Shown one piece after another: positions 42,487 to 53,105 of a stretch of 64,000 bases of DNA. A model generated the notes under the pieces. It ran no database searches, was not told the origin of the DNA, and worked only from the letters and a program-made list of their open reading frames with translations. The translations under genes were made by a program, and so were the position numbers. The stretch lies in assembly GCF_014174305.1 (NCBI RefSeq), contig NZ_JABEQH010000017.1, forward strand, positions 30,553 through 94,552, given 5' to 3'. This DNA comes from Gluconacetobacter johannae (GTDB lineage Bacteria > Pseudomonadota > Alphaproteobacteria > Acetobacterales > Acetobacteraceae). Numbering within the stretch: the stretch's first letter is position 1; each line of letters begins with the position of its first letter.

Positions 42487-44292
42487 TCAGTGGTCCATTT
42501 TCAGGGCGGCCAGGAAGGCGCTCTGCGGGATTTCCACCTTGCCGAACTGGCGCATGCGCTTCTTGCCTTCCTTCTGCTTTTCCAGAAGCTTGCGCTTGCG
42601 CGAGATGTCGCCGCCATAGCATTTGGCGGTCACGTCCTTGGACATGGCGCCGATCGTCTCGCGCGCGATGACGCGGCTGCCGATCGCGGCCTGGATCGCG
42701 ATCTTGAACAACTGCCGGGGGATCAGCTCCTTCAGCTTGGCGCAGATGGAACGTCCCCGGCTTTCGGCGGCGGCGCGATGGGCGATGAAGGACAGGGCGT
42801 CGACCGGCTCCTGGTTCACCAGGATGGAGATCCGGACCAGGTCGCTCTCCTCGTACCCGTCCATCTGGTAGTCGAAGCTGGCATAGCCCCGCGACACCGA
42901 TTTCAGCCGGTCGTAGAAATCGAACACGACCTCGTTCAGCGGCAGGCGATAGACCGCCATCGCCCGGTTGCCGACATAGGTCAGGTCCTTCTGGATGCCG
43001 CGCCGTTCGGTGCACAGGGTCAGCACCGCGCCCAGATAATCGTCGGGGACCATGATGGTCGCGGTGATCCAGGGCTCCTCGATCTTCTCGATCACCGACC
43101 CGTCGGGCATGTCGGCGGGGTTGTGCAACTCCTCCATCCCGCCATTGGTGCGATAGAGGCGATAGACCACCGACGGCGCGGTGGCGATCAGGTCCAGGTT
43201 GAATTCGCGGCTCAGCCGTTCCTGGATGATTTCCAGGTGCAGCAGGCCCAGGAAGCCGCAGCGGAAGCCGAACCCCAGCGCGGCCGAGGTCTCGGCCTCG
43301 TAGTGGAACGAGGCGTCGTTCAGCCGCAGCTTCGCCAGGCTGTCGCGCAGCTTCTCGAAATCGTCGGCGTCGATCGGGTACAGGCCGCACCAGACGACGG
43401 GGATCGACGGCTTGAAGCCGGCCAGCGCCGTGTCCGCCGGGTGGCGGTCGTCGGTGATCGTGTCGCCGACATTGCAGTCGGCGACCGTCTTGATGGCCGC
43501 GTTGATATAGCCCATCTCGCCGGGGCCCAGATCGTCCACCGGCACCATGCGCGGCGCGAAGACGCCGACCTGATCGACGTGATAGACCGCGCCGTTCGAC
43601 ATCATGCGGATGCGCGACCCCTTTTTCAGGCGGCCTTCCTTGACGCGGACCAGGATGATGACGCCCAGGTACGGGTCGTACCAGCTATCGACCAGCAGGG
43701 CCTGCAGCGGCTTGGTCTCGTCGCCCACCGGCGGCGGCAGGCGGGTGACCAGGGCCTCCAGCACGCCTTCGATGTTCAGGCCGGTCTTGGCCGAAATCTC
43801 GACCGCGTCGTCGGCGGGGATGCCGATCACTTCCTCGATCTGCGCCTTGACGCGCTCGGGCTCGGCGGCGGGCAGGTCCACCTTGTTCAGCACCGGCACG
43901 ATTTCGTGGTTCGCGTCGATGGCCTGGTAGACATTGGCCAGCGTCTGCGCCTCGACCCCCTGCGACGCATCGACGACCAGCAGCGACCCCTCGCACGCGG
44001 CCAGCGACCGGCTGACCTCGTAGGCGAAATCGACATGGCCCGGCGTGTCCATCAGGTTCAGCACGTACGTCTTGCCGTCCTTGGCCGGGTAGGTCAGGCG
44101 GACCGTCTGGGCCTTGATGGTGATGCCGCGCTCGCGCTCCAGCTCCATGTTGTCCAGGACCTGGTTCGTCATCTCGCGCGCCGTCAGCGCGCCGCAGGCC
44201 TGGATCAGCCGGTCGGCCAGCGTCGACTTGCCATGGTCGATATGGGCGATGATCGAGAAATTGCGGATCAGCGAGAGGGGCGTGTCGGTCAT
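42487..44292 (-). CDS. lepA: elongation factor 4 (LepA)
   Basis: A 601-residue translational GTPase from ATG 44292 ([20 protein letters not shown]). G1 [11 protein letters not shown]2 region [13 protein letters not shown]3 DTPGHVDF and G4 NKVDLP are intact. The unique C-terminal domain ([20 protein letters not shown] then [20 protein letters not shown]) identifies LepA and not EF-G. It acts on stalled or back-translocated ribosomes. Monocistronic in appearance. Confidence 0.98.
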   Translation of the reverse strand: MTDTPLSLIRNFSIIAHIDHGKSTLADRLIQACGALTAREMTNQVLDNMELERERGITIKAQTVRLTYPAKDGKTYVLNLMDTPGHVDFAYEVSRSLAACEGSLLVVDASQGVEAQTLANVYQAIDANHEIVPVLNKVDLPAAEPERVKAQIEEVIGIPADDAVEISAKTGLNIEGVLEALVTRLPPPVGDETKPLQALLVDSWYDPYLGVIILVRVKEGRLKKGSRIRMMSNGAVYHVDQVGVFAPRMVPVDDLGPGEMGYINAAIKTVADCNVGDTITDDRHPADTALAGFKPSIPVVWCGLYPIDADDFEKLRDSLAKLRLNDASFHYEAETSAALGFGFRCGFLGLLHLEIIQERLSREFNLDLIATAPSVVYRLYRTNGGMEELHNPADMPDGSVIEKIEEPWITATIMVPDDYLGAVLTLCTERRGIQKDLTYVGNRAMAVYRLPLNEVVFDFYDRLKSVSRGYASFDYQMDGYEESDLVRISILVNQEPVDALSFIAHRAAAESRGRSICAKLKELIPRQLFKIAIQAAIGSRVIARETIGAMSKDVTAKCYGGDISRKRKLLEKQKEGKKRMRQFGKVEIPQSAFLAALKMDH

Positions 44293-44373
44293 GGCGGAGA
44301 CATAGGCCAAATTGCCGGGGAAGTCAGCGGGGATGATGCGAATTTCTCCGGCCCGGCGGGGGCCGGGGCAGGT

Positions 44374-45090
44374 CTAGCCCTGGATGGCGAACAGATGGCC
44401 GATCGCGGCGGTGACCGCCATGGCCGCCACGCCCCAGAACGTCACGCGGAGCGCGGCGCGAACCGGAGGCGCCCCCCCTGCCCGCGCGCCCACGACGCCC
44501 AGGCCGCCCAGGGCGCACAGCGAGACGAGCGGAATGCTCCAGGCCGCGGCCTGCGCCGGCGAGAACGCCGCCGCCGCCACCGGCATGATCGCCCCCGAGG
44601 CGAACGCTCCGGCCGAGGCCAGGGCGGCCTGGATCGGCCGTGCGGCCGTCGCGTCCGACAGGCCCAGCTCGTCACGGGAGTGAGCCTGCAAGGCGTCGTG
44701 GCGCATCAGGCCTTCGGCCACCTGGCGGGCCAGGGGCGGCTCCAGCCCGCGTTCGACGTAGATCGCCGCCAGTTCCCCGACCTCGCTGGGCCAGTCGGTC
44801 GCCAGTTCCCGTCGCTCGCGCGACAGGTCGGCAGCCTCGGAATCGGCCTGCGAACTGACCGAGACATATTCGCCGGCCGCCATCGACATCGCCCCGGCCA
44901 CCAGGCCCGAGAGGCCGGCAACCAGGACGCCGGCGGGGCCGCCCCGCGCGCTGGCCACGCCGATCATCAGGCTGGCGGTCGACAGGATCCCGTCATTGGC
45001 GCCCAGGACGGCGGCCCGCAGCCATCCCAGCCGCTGGGTCGCGTGCTGTTCGCGATGTTTCGCCCCGCGATATTTCGGCAGGCCCGCCAT
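44374..45090 (-). CDS. VIT1/CCC1-family membrane transporter
   Basis: A 238-residue product from ATG 45090 (AGLPKYRGAKHREQHATQRL). The family signature AAVLGANDGILSTASLMIGV and GLSGLVAGAMSMAAGEYVSV-SSQAD is clear. Five membrane segments are predicted, with a cytoplasmic metal-binding helical region (ELAAIYVERGLEPPLARQVA) between segments two and three. Relatives move Fe2+ or Mn2+ out of the cytoplasm. No metal-responsive element is recognisable upstream. Confidence 0.9.
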   Translation of the reverse strand: MAGLPKYRGAKHREQHATQRLGWLRAAVLGANDGILSTASLMIGVASARGGPAGVLVAGLSGLVAGAMSMAAGEYVSVSSQADSEAADLSRERRELATDWPSEVGELAAIYVERGLEPPLARQVAEGLMRHDALQAHSRDELGLSDATAARPIQAALASAGAFASGAIMPVAAAAFSPAQAAAWSIPLVSLCALGGLGVVGARAGGAPPVRAALRVTFWGVAAMAVTAAIGHLFAIQG

Positions 45091-45268
45091 GATCCAGTCC
45101 CCTCCACATTGCGTCACGCCGGTCAGGCTAGCGGGGTGGCGCGGGCCTGTCCGCCCCGCCTCGTGCATGGCAGCCGGGAGGCGGAAAGCGCGCGGCGCGT
45201 GGGCGTCGTTCAGGCTCCTGTCAGGTTCCTGTGCCAGATCGCCTGCCCCGCAGGGGGCGGCGACGGAT

Positions 45269-45913
45269 CTACAGGACGGCCATCGTGATCCGGTGCAGAT
45301 GGTCCGTCCGTCGGGTCGGGATGTCCATGCCGTCCCGCGCGCCGATCCCGCGCAGGATCGGCCCGTCCTCGCCCCGGTCCCCCACGATGGCGCACAGGAT
45401 CGCGTCGGGCCGGCGCAGGATGACCCGGTCGTGGGGTCGAACCGCCGCGCCGGGCGAAACGACAAGGGTGGCGCCGGCGCGGAACACCGGGTCGAAGGCG
45501 TCGGTGTCGATCACGACGGCATAGCAGTCGGCTTCGGCGGGGCCGGGACTGTCCCAGGCGTCCCAGTGCCGCCCGGTGGGCAGGCCCGCGCCATCGAACA
45601 TCCCGTCCTGTTCCAGGTGCGACAGAGGGGACATCCGCAGCCGCGCCCGGGCGGCGGGACGGTCGGCGCGATGCGGAGCCCGGCCTTCTTCGAGCAGGCG
45701 GCTGAAGGCCTCCAGCGTCGTGCCGGTGGCGTCCAGCGCCCGCGCCAGGCTTTCGGTGCCGGGCCAGCGCGGCCGGCCGGACGGCGTCATGCGCTTGGAC
45801 GGGTTGAAGGCGGTGACGTCCAGCCCCGCCGCGCGCGCCAGGCCCGAGGGCGTCAGCCCCCGTTCCGCCGCCAGGCTGTCCAGCGCCTGCCACAGGTCGC
45901 GGTGCCGGATCAT
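45269..45913 (-). CDS. S24-like helix-turn-helix regulator without obvious catalytic Ser
   Basis: A 214-residue product. Residues 5-65 form a CI-type helix-turn-helix (LWQALDSLAAERGLTPSGLA-RAAGLDVTAFNPSKR). The C-terminal part (CYAVVIDTDAFDPVFRAGAT-LVVSPGAAVRPHDRVILRR) follows the S24/LexA-like fold, but the position of the nucleophilic Ser in the usual SM-P motif reads DAFDP. It may be a non-cleaved sensor or repressor. The four-base overlap with the small upstream gene suggests a two-gene operon. Confidence 0.75.
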   Translation of the reverse strand: MIRHRDLWQALDSLAAERGLTPSGLARAAGLDVTAFNPSKRMTPSGRPRWPGTESLARALDATGTTLEAFSRLLEEGRAPHRADRPAARARLRMSPLSHLEQDGMFDGAGLPTGRHWDAWDSPGPAEADCYAVVIDTDAFDPVFRAGATLVVSPGAAVRPHDRVILRRPDAILCAIVGDRGEDGPILRGIGARDGMDIPTRRTDHLHRITMAVL

Positions 45914-46125
45914 CGGGGGTTCAGGATCTCGTCATCATGGCGCGCCAGGCCGGCGGTGGTGGCGTGATAGCGGCCCGATTCGTCCCGTGTCACCAGCCCC
46001 ATGCCCTCCAGCCGTTCCAGGCAGGGTTGGTCCTTCAGGCCGGGCGGACGCCCCGCCAGGCCGCACAGCGTCACGCGATGCAGCGCCGACCGGCAGCAGG
46101 TTTCCAGATAGGGTTGTGTCCACAT
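45910..46125 (-). CDS. small protein upstream of the S24-like regulator
   Basis: A 71-residue product (WTQPYLETCCRSALHRVTLC then ERLEGMGLVTRDESGRYHAT-TAGLARHD). The C-terminal two-thirds resemble a winged-helix: a recognition helix (DQPCLERLEGMGL) and a hairpin wing (VTRDESGRYHATTAG). Its stop overlaps the regulator start by four bases. A DNA-binding partner of the regulator is plausible. Confidence 0.6.
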   Translation of the reverse strand: MWTQPYLETCCRSALHRVTLCGLAGRPPGLKDQPCLERLEGMGLVTRDESGRYHATTAGLARHDDEILNPR

Positions 46126-46173
46126 CGGCCAAGGATCGACAATTCGGCGGCCGGTTGCAACGGGCGCATATCC

Positions 46174-46227
46174 ATGATCGGGGTCCAGGGCCTCAGGCCC
46201 TGGTGGGTTCGGGCAAAGCCCGACCTG
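46174..46227. repeat. intergenic palindromic repeat, copy 1
   Basis: The unit GGGTCCAGGGCCTCAGGCCC, then TGGTGGGTTCGGGCAAAGCC and CGACC. It contains two palindromes: CCAGGGCCT/AGGCCCTGG and GGTTCGGGC(aaa)GCCCGACC. The copy lies between the small winged-helix gene and the oxygenase fusion gene. Four related copies are found in the window. Confidence 0.85.
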
Positions 46228-46262
46228 TCCCGCCAGCGGCCTCCTTTCCTTCGTCGCGGGTG

Positions 46263-47336
46263 TCAGACCGTCTCGATCCGGGTGGCCGCCGCGCGATTGG
46301 CCTTCTTCAGTTCGGCAGCGGCGTCGTCATAGACGAAGGGCAGGCAGGCAAAGCGACGCCCCCGCGTCACCGGCGCGACCGCGTGCAGCAGCCCGCAGGA
46401 GAAGATCAGCGCGCCGCCCGCCGGCGGGCAGAAACCGGGGCCGCCGAATTCGGGAAAGGAGAGTTCGCCGCCCTCGAAATCGTCATTGAGGGTGATGGAC
46501 ACGGCGAAGCGCCGATGCGCCGCCGCCGCCACGGTATTGTCGCGATGCGCGCCGAAGCAGCCGCGATCCGACGAATCGTAGCAGGCCAGGATCAGCCGCT
46601 CCATCCGCGTGGCGTTGAACTGGAATACCTTGTGAATCTCCGGCGCGACGCGGCGGATGATGCGGGCCTGCACCTGTCCGACCAGGGTGCGGTCCGCCAG
46701 CGTGCAGTCGCGCCGGCGCTTGAACCCCAGGTCCGTCACCGACACCGACTGCCCGGGCTGCTGTTCGGTGAAGATCCCCGACTGCCGGGTGTCCTGCGCG
46801 GTGTAATAGGCGATCAGCTGCTGGCAGAATTCCGGTTCGAACACGTCCGGCAGCATCAGCGCGGGGACGGGGATATTGGGCGACCGGGTCGTGACCGGCG
46901 GGAGGCGGCGCAGCAGGTCCATCACCTGCCGGGCCACTCCGGGGGCGTCGATCCAGGTCGCGCTGATCCGCAGCATCGGATCGAGGATGAACCAGCGCGG
47001 CGCATCACCGGCCGACAGGCCGTACAGGTCCGTGACCTTGCGGTCGTCGTCGCGGAAGAAACGGATTCCCGGCAGGGCCTCGTGCAGGCGCGCCTCGTCG
47101 GCGGGGTCGGTCGAGACTCCGAAGAAATGGCAATTCGTCCCGTCCATGAGGGCACGGTCGCGCATCACGGCCTCCAGCGCCGCCGCGACGGCCGGCTCGG
47201 TCGAGGACGCAAAGAAGAACAGGACGATATACCGCCCCGCCGCCATATCGAAGCTGTAGGTCCCGAACGGCGTGGTGCACCGCTGAGTGAACCAGGGGGC
47301 CGGGTCTCCGACGAAAAGGGGCCGGGCGGATGACAT
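46263..47336 (-). CDS. redoxin-like/2OG-Fe(II) oxygenase fusion protein
   Basis: A 357-residue two-domain protein. Residues 1-140 have the peroxiredoxin/thioredoxin fold (GDPAPWFTQRCTTPFGTYSF, YIVLFFFASSTEPAVAAALE, FFGVSTDPADEARLHEALPG), but the peroxidatic Cys position reads SST and no active Cys motif is seen. Residues 155-350 form a prolyl-hydroxylase-type 2OG-Fe(II) oxygenase with iron ligands His264, Asp266 (FGAHRDN) and His318 (GLLHAV), and a 2-oxoglutarate Arg at about 325 (VTRGRR). It probably hydroxylates a protein or small molecule. It lies between two repeat copies. Confidence 0.85.
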   Translation of the reverse strand: MSSARPLFVGDPAPWFTQRCTTPFGTYSFDMAAGRYIVLFFFASSTEPAVAAALEAVMRDRALMDGTNCHFFGVSTDPADEARLHEALPGIRFFRDDDRKVTDLYGLSAGDAPRWFILDPMLRISATWIDAPGVARQVMDLLRRLPPVTTRSPNIPVPALMLPDVFEPEFCQQLIAYYTAQDTRQSGIFTEQQPGQSVSVTDLGFKRRRDCTLADRTLVGQVQARIIRRVAPEIHKVFQFNATRMERLILACYDSSDRGCFGAHRDNTVAAAAHRRFAVSITLNDDFEGGELSFPEFGGPGFCPPAGGALIFSCGLLHAVAPVTRGRRFACLPFVYDDAAAELKKANRAAATRIETV

Positions 47337-47479
47337 GCTGGGGCCTCGTGACTGTATGGACGCGCGATTCGGGGCAGCGTAACACTTTCCCGGCTGGGTG
47401 AAACGGGAGGGGGGCTCTACCCCATGATCCCATGCAGGGTCGTGCCACCTGACGAAAGCAAGGAGGCGCGTGCCGGAGA

Positions 47480-47533
47480 AGGTCGGGCGTTGCCCGAACC
47501 CACCAGGGCCTGAGGCCCTGGACCCCGATCATT
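47480..47533. repeat. intergenic palindromic repeat, copy 2
   Basis: GGTCGGGCGTTGCCCGAACC then CACCAGGGCCTGAGGCCCTG and GACCCCGATCAT: the inverted orientation of copy 1, almost identical in sequence. It lies between the oxygenase fusion gene and the HpxZ-like gene. Confidence 0.85.
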
Positions 47534-47608
47534 TGTTTTCCTTTGGAAACAGATGCAGGGGCCGAGGCCTGCCGACGACGAGTCATTCATAATGCGGATT
47601 GGTATAAC

Positions 47609-47995
47609 ATGCTGACGATCGACGACCCCGCCATCGTGGCGGAAGTAACCGCCATGTCCGACCGGTACGAGGCCGCATTGATGGCCAATGACCTGGACGA
47701 ACTGGACGCGCTGTTCCGCGACGCGCCCGAGACGATCCGTTATGGCGTGGGCGAGGTGTTGTACGGGTTCGCCGAGATCGCGGCCTTTCGCAAGGGCCGC
47801 GCCGGCGGTTCGCCCCAGCGGCGCGTCCTGCGGCGGGTCGTCACCGCGCTGGGGCGGGATGTCGCGACGGTGAACCTGGAATTCCAGCGCGAAGGCGGCA
47901 CGCGGATCGGACGGCAGAGCCAGACCTGGATCCGGACCGACGCCGGCTGGAAGATTTCCTGCGCCCATGTCTCGCTGATGGCCGACATCTCATAA
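47609..47995 (+). CDS. HpxZ/AtzH-like small protein (SnoaL-type fold)
   Basis: A 128-residue product from ATG 47609 (LTIDDPAIVAEVTAMSDRYE). The pattern YEAALMANDLDELDALFRDA-PETIRYGVGEVLYGFAEIAA-FRKGRAGG and QTWIRTDAGWKISCAHVS is that of HpxZ/AtzH proteins (DUF3225), of the nuclear transport factor 2-like fold. Relatives accompany amidase or oxalurate catabolism genes. No such gene is adjacent here, so the role remains open. Confidence 0.8.
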   Translation: MLTIDDPAIVAEVTAMSDRYEAALMANDLDELDALFRDAPETIRYGVGEVLYGFAEIAAFRKGRAGGSPQRRVLRRVVTALGRDVATVNLEFQREGGTRIGRQSQTWIRTDAGWKISCAHVSLMADIS

Positions 47996-48037
47996 GGGCC
48001 GGCCCGCCGAAGTGTGATGACGTAACGCGGACGGGTA

Positions 48038-48925
48038 TCAAATCACGTAATCGGCGGGGGGCAGCGTCTGATCCATTGTCAGCGCCGGCAGTTCGGCATG
48101 GCGGCGGCCGACGGGTCGCGCCGGGTTTCCCACGACGGTTGTAAAGGGGGGCACCGGCCGCAGTACGACGGCTCCGGCGCCAATCCTGGCCCCCTCGCCG
48201 ACCTCGATATTGCCCAGCACCTTCGCGCCCGATCCGATCAGCGCGCCGCGCCGGACCTTGGGATGCCGGTCCCCCCCATTTTTGCCCGTCCCGCCCAGCG
48301 TGACATTCTGCAACAGGGCGACGTCATCCTCGATGACGCAGGTTTCGCCCACCACGATTCCGGTGCCATGGTCGAACAGGATGCGCCGCCCCAGGACGGC
48401 GGCCGGATGAATGTCCACGGCAAACAGTTCGGACGCGCGGCTCTGGATATAATGGGCAAGCTGCCTGCGGTTCTTCCGCCAGAGCCAGTGGGCGACGCGA
48501 TGGCACTGAATGGCGTGAAATCCCTTGAAAAACAGGAACGGGATGACATCGTCGGTCGCCGCCGGGTCACGTTCCCGGATCGCCTGCAGATCGGCCCCGG
48601 CGGCGACCACGCTCGACGGCCATGCCAGATGGGTTTCGCGGACCAGGCCGAACATCGCCTCGCGGTCGATCAGATCATTGCCCAGTTTGCGCGCCAGAAG
48701 GAACGCCAGCGCCGACGGAAAGTCGGGCTGCGCCAGGATGCCGGGCTGGACAAGGGCGCGCATGATCGGGTCCTGGCAGGCCCGGGCCTGCGCCCTGATG
48801 CGATCCCAGGGATGACCGGCGACCGCCGTCCCTGTATTGCCTGAGACATCCCGCCGATCCGGCCCATCCTGCGACAGACCATCCTGCACCAGGTAGGAGC
48901 GCAAGCTCGTGACTTCGCCGGTCAT
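48038..48925 (-). CDS. cysE: serine O-acetyltransferase
   Basis: A 295-residue product. The helical N-terminal region (PWDRIRAQARACQDPIMRAL) precedes a left-handed beta-helix of hexapeptide repeats with FAVDIHPAAVLGRRILFDHG-TGIVVGETCVIEDDVALLQN-VTLGGTGKNGGDRHPKVRRG, conserved in CysE; catalytic Asp and His are in KGFHAIQCHRVAHWLW and DIHP. It makes O-acetylserine for cysteine synthesis and is usually inhibited by cysteine. The C-terminal tail (MDQTLPPADYVI) resembles the tail that binds CysK. No cysK is adjacent. Confidence 0.95.
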   Translation of the reverse strand: MTGEVTSLRSYLVQDGLSQDGPDRRDVSGNTGTAVAGHPWDRIRAQARACQDPIMRALVQPGILAQPDFPSALAFLLARKLGNDLIDREAMFGLVRETHLAWPSSVVAAGADLQAIRERDPAATDDVIPFLFFKGFHAIQCHRVAHWLWRKNRRQLAHYIQSRASELFAVDIHPAAVLGRRILFDHGTGIVVGETCVIEDDVALLQNVTLGGTGKNGGDRHPKVRRGALIGSGAKVLGNIEVGEGARIGAGAVVLRPVPPFTTVVGNPARPVGRRHAELPALTMDQTLPPADYVI

Positions 48926-49006
48926 TCCAAACCCTCGCGGCTGTTCCGTAACCCGGTCGCCCGCCGATGCGGCGACGCCACCCCGAAGGGTGGCGCCGTG
49001 CAGGCA

Positions 49007-50662
<1,656 letters not shown>

Positions 50663-50693
50663 CTAATACCAACTCGTCTTGAGATCGACGTCT

Positions 50694-50813
50694 AACCAGG
50701 GCTCTGCCCTGGACCCGACAGGGTCTGAGGCCCTGCACCCCAATCATTTGATAACGAATGGGTTTCCAAAGGGCGACTGCCCTTTGGTGGGTCAAGGGCA
50801 ACGCCCTTGGCGG
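50694..50813. repeat. intergenic palindromic repeat between groES and groEL
   Basis: A composite of the same family: CCAGGGCTCTGCCCTGG, CAGGGTCTGAGGCCCTG followed by CACCCCAATCAT, then AAAGGGCGACTGCCCTTT and CAAGGGCAACGCCCTTGG. Four consecutive palindromes occupy most of the 214-base groES-groEL gap and may affect how much groEL is made from a groES transcript. Confidence 0.8.
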
Positions 50814-50849
50814 GGACATCTCATGTGTCAGTCTTTCGGAAAATTGGTA

Positions 50850-51149
50850 TTAGGCGGCCGTGGCGACGACGCCGAACAGGTCCGATTCACGGACGATCAG
50901 AAGATCTTCCCCCGCGACCTTGACCTCGGTACCCGACCATTTGCCGAACAGGACCCGATCGCCCTCCCGGACGGTCAGCGGCGCGATCTGCCCCTGTGCG
51001 TCGCGCGCGCCGGGACCGACGGCGACGACGACGGCCTCGACCGGCTTTTCCTGCGCGGTGTCGGGAATGATGATGCCGCCGGCCGTCTTTTCGGCAGGCG
51101 AGGTGCGCCGCAGGACCACCCGGTCGTGCAACGGACGAAAAATGCTCAT
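50850..51149 (-). CDS. groES: co-chaperonin GroES
   Basis: A 99-residue product from ATG 51149 ([20 protein letters not shown]). The mobile loop [16 protein letters not shown], the roof loop and [30 protein letters not shown] are conserved. The upstream extension to 51185 is rejected because it lacks family support. No CIRCE (TTAGCACTC) element is seen upstream. Confidence 0.95.
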   Translation of the reverse strand: MSIFRPLHDRVVLRRTSPAEKTAGGIIIPDTAQEKPVEAVVVAVGPGARDAQGQIAPLTVREGDRVLFGKWSGTEVKVAGEDLLIVRESDLFGVVATAA

Positions 51150-51222
51150 TTTGGAACTTTCATCAAAATTCCGGGCACATCGCATGCGGTCGATGCCCGG
51201 ATGCGGCGATGGCGCCGGACGA

Positions 51223-51411
51223 TTACGCGCGGTTGCGACGGAAATGCTGCGTAACCCGCCGCGTCAGTGACGCGAGGTCCGGCAGGGTTTCATTGTGAAG
51301 CGACCGCACGCTGTCATGCGCGGCATAGAACCGCCTGGCCGACACGCCGTCCAACAGGATGGCGGCGCCGAGGAAGATTCCGTCAATTTCGATAATCGTG
51401 GAGTTCAGCAT
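51223..51411 (-). CDS. small conserved-looking protein upstream of groES
   Basis: A 62-residue product ([20 protein letters not shown] then [20 protein letters not shown] and [12 protein letters not shown]). It begins like a short beta hairpin with a hydrophobic centre and ends with a basic helix. No family recognised. It is co-oriented with groES, 73 bases upstream, so both could share a transcript. Stress-related function is a guess from position only. Confidence 0.55.
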   Translation of the reverse strand: MLNSTIIEIDGIFLGAAILLDGVSARRFYAAHDSVRSLHNETLPDLASLTRRVTQHFRRNRA

Positions 51412-51945
51412 GGTCTTCTGCCTTTGAAAAACCCACCCGTGGGCGGTTTCCACCGGCAGTTACTCTGCCGGCCTGTCAAGGGACGCTTTCCGGCGCGTCG
51501 GGGCCGCACGGCCGCGCCGCGCTACATCGCTGCAAGCTGCACATTCGCATCGCCATCGTCCCCCTCCCTCGGCACCTGCCACGATCGGCGGTGTGGCGGC
51601 GATCATACGTCACCGACATCGTGGGTCAATGCAAAAAACTATAAATTATCGTGTTAAAATTATTCATTTCAGATTTTGGTGATTAACGTCCCGAACGAGG
51701 AAATTTCGTCATTTTAATACGTTTTATCAACATATTATATTGTTTTCTCCGACCCGGATCCGCCCTGGCCACAGCACCCCGAAGGGGGTCTCCACCACCC
51801 GTTCCGCGCCCTGATCGGACATGGACCGGAGTTCGGGCGCCCGTGTTTCCTATTTTTTTATGTGGTTTAATTGACTCACAATTTTAAGTCGCATTTAATG
51901 CGATGGCCACGGATGATCGCGGCGCACCATCAAGGAGACCACAAG
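51412..51945. other. intergenic region, AT-rich in its second half
   Basis: No convincing gene in the 534 bases between two divergent genes. The stretch 51640-51745 is very AT-rich for this genome (for example TTATTCATTTCAGATTTTGG). It probably holds the promoters of the groES-side gene and of the peroxiredoxin operon, and perhaps regulatory sites. Confidence 0.4.
51871..51899 (+). promoter_or_regulatory. candidate promoter of the peroxiredoxin operon
   Basis: TTGACT (51871-51876), a 17-base spacer and TTTAAT (51894-51899), 46 bases before the start of the peroxiredoxin gene, which has a strong ribosome site (AAGGAG). The -10 match is moderate. Confidence 0.45.
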
Positions 51946-52587
51946 ATGTCGATCCATCTCGGGGAAACGGCGCCGGACTTCGAGCAGGAGACGACCGTCG
52001 GACCGATCCGTTTTCATGAGTGGCTGGGATCGTCCTGGGGCATCCTGTTCAGCCACCCCAAGGATTTCACACCGGTCTGCACCACCGAACTGGGCGCGGT
52101 CGCGCGCCTGGCCCCCGAATGGGAGAAGCGGAACACCAAGGTGATCGGCCTGTCGGTCGATCCTGTCGGCAGCCATCGCGAATGGGAACAGGACATCGCG
52201 GAAACGCAGGGCGCGCACGTCACCTTTCCGCTGATCGCCGATGCCGACGGGCGGGTGGCCGCGCTTTATGACATGATCCACCCGGCCGCCGACCCGAAGG
52301 TCACCGTACGGACGGTGTTCATCATCGACCCGGACAAGAAAATTCGCCTGACCCTGACCTACCCGCCCTCGGCCGGGCGCAATTTCGACGAGGTCCTGCG
52401 CGTTCTGGATAGCCTGCAGCTGACCGACCGGCACAAGGTGACGACACCGGCCAACTGGCGGAACGGCGAGGACGTCATCATTGCCCCCTCGGTCAGCGAC
52501 GAACAGGCCCGCACGCTGTTCCCCGAAGGCTGGAAGACGCTGCGCCCCTATCTGCGCCTGGTGCGCCAGCCCGGTCGTCCGCACTAG
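51946..52587 (+). CDS. 1-Cys peroxiredoxin (Prx6 type)
   Basis: A 213-residue product. Peroxidatic Cys45 is in HPKDFTPVCTTELGAVA and the conserved Arg and Thr surround it; later VIGLSVDPVGSHREWEQDI and VRTVFIIDPDKKIRLTLTYP, plus the C-terminal segment WRNGEDVIIAPSVSDEQART-LFPEGW, typical of the Prx6/1-Cys group. It reduces hydrogen peroxide and organic peroxides in the cytoplasm. The reductant is not apparent. It heads a run of four rightward genes. Confidence 0.95.
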   Translation: MSIHLGETAPDFEQETTVGPIRFHEWLGSSWGILFSHPKDFTPVCTTELGAVARLAPEWEKRNTKVIGLSVDPVGSHREWEQDIAETQGAHVTFPLIADADGRVAALYDMIHPAADPKVTVRTVFIIDPDKKIRLTLTYPPSAGRNFDEVLRVLDSLQLTDRHKVTTPANWRNGEDVIIAPSVSDEQARTLFPEGWKTLRPYLRLVRQPGRPH

Positions 52588-52634
52588 GTCCCGCGAACCA
52601 CGCAACCGCCACAGCGCAGGGGGCGCCCAGGACG

Positions 52635-53105
52635 ATGCCGCTCTTTCCCGGACAGAAAGCCCCGGATTTCCGTGCCGAGACCACCGCCGGGCCGATCGCG
52701 TTCCATGCGTGGCTCGGCGCGTCATGGGGGCTGCTGATAAGTCACCCCGATGACTTCAGGCCATCGACACTGCGCGCCGCCGCCGAGGGGGCGGCGGGCG
52801 GCGCGTTCCGCGCGCCGCGACTGCTGGGCCTGTCGGGCGGCCCTCGGGCGGACGCCCCCATCCCGCTGGTTCTCGCCCCCGCGGACGACGTGCGCGCGCT
52901 CTATACCGGGATCAGTCCGGACGTATCCGCCGGCGCGCGCCCGCACGACCGCAGCGTGTTCATCATTGCCCCCGACAAGACGATCCGCATGACCGTCTCC
53001 CACCCGTCCTCCGGGCTCCAGGATTTTGGCGACATCCTGCGGATATGGCAGGCGCTGTCCGCTGCCGATCGGACCGAGGACCATGATGTGAGGTCCGCCG
53101 CATGA
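52635..53105 (+). CDS. peroxiredoxin paralogue lacking the peroxidatic Cys
   Basis: A 156-residue product aligned with the upstream peroxiredoxin along its length: LFPGQKAPDFRAETTAGPIA-FHAWLGASWGLLISHPDDF, where the next residues are RPSTLRA in place of TPVCTTE, so the active Cys45 is Thr. The C-terminal FIIAPDKTIRMTVSHPSSGL remains. The C-terminal dimerisation domain of the 1-Cys group is missing. It is probably a duplicated, non-peroxidase partner or sensor. Its stop overlaps the next start. Confidence 0.8.
   Translation: MPLFPGQKAPDFRAETTAGPIAFHAWLGASWGLLISHPDDFRPSTLRAAAEGAAGGAFRAPRLLGLSGGPRADAPIPLVLAPADDVRALYTGISPDVSAGARPHDRSVFIIAPDKTIRMTVSHPSSGLQDFGDILRIWQALSAADRTEDHDVRSAA

Noticed and set aside
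42433..45288. A 951-codon open frame on the plus strand
   Set aside because: It is antisense to lepA and the VIT-family gene, both clearly real, and its residues (Gly/Arg/His/Asp/Gln-rich) are typical of the complement of GC-rich genes.
51150..51222. A CIRCE/HrcA operator before groES
   Set aside because: No TTAGCACTC-N9-GAGTGCTAA or close variant is present in the upstream gap.
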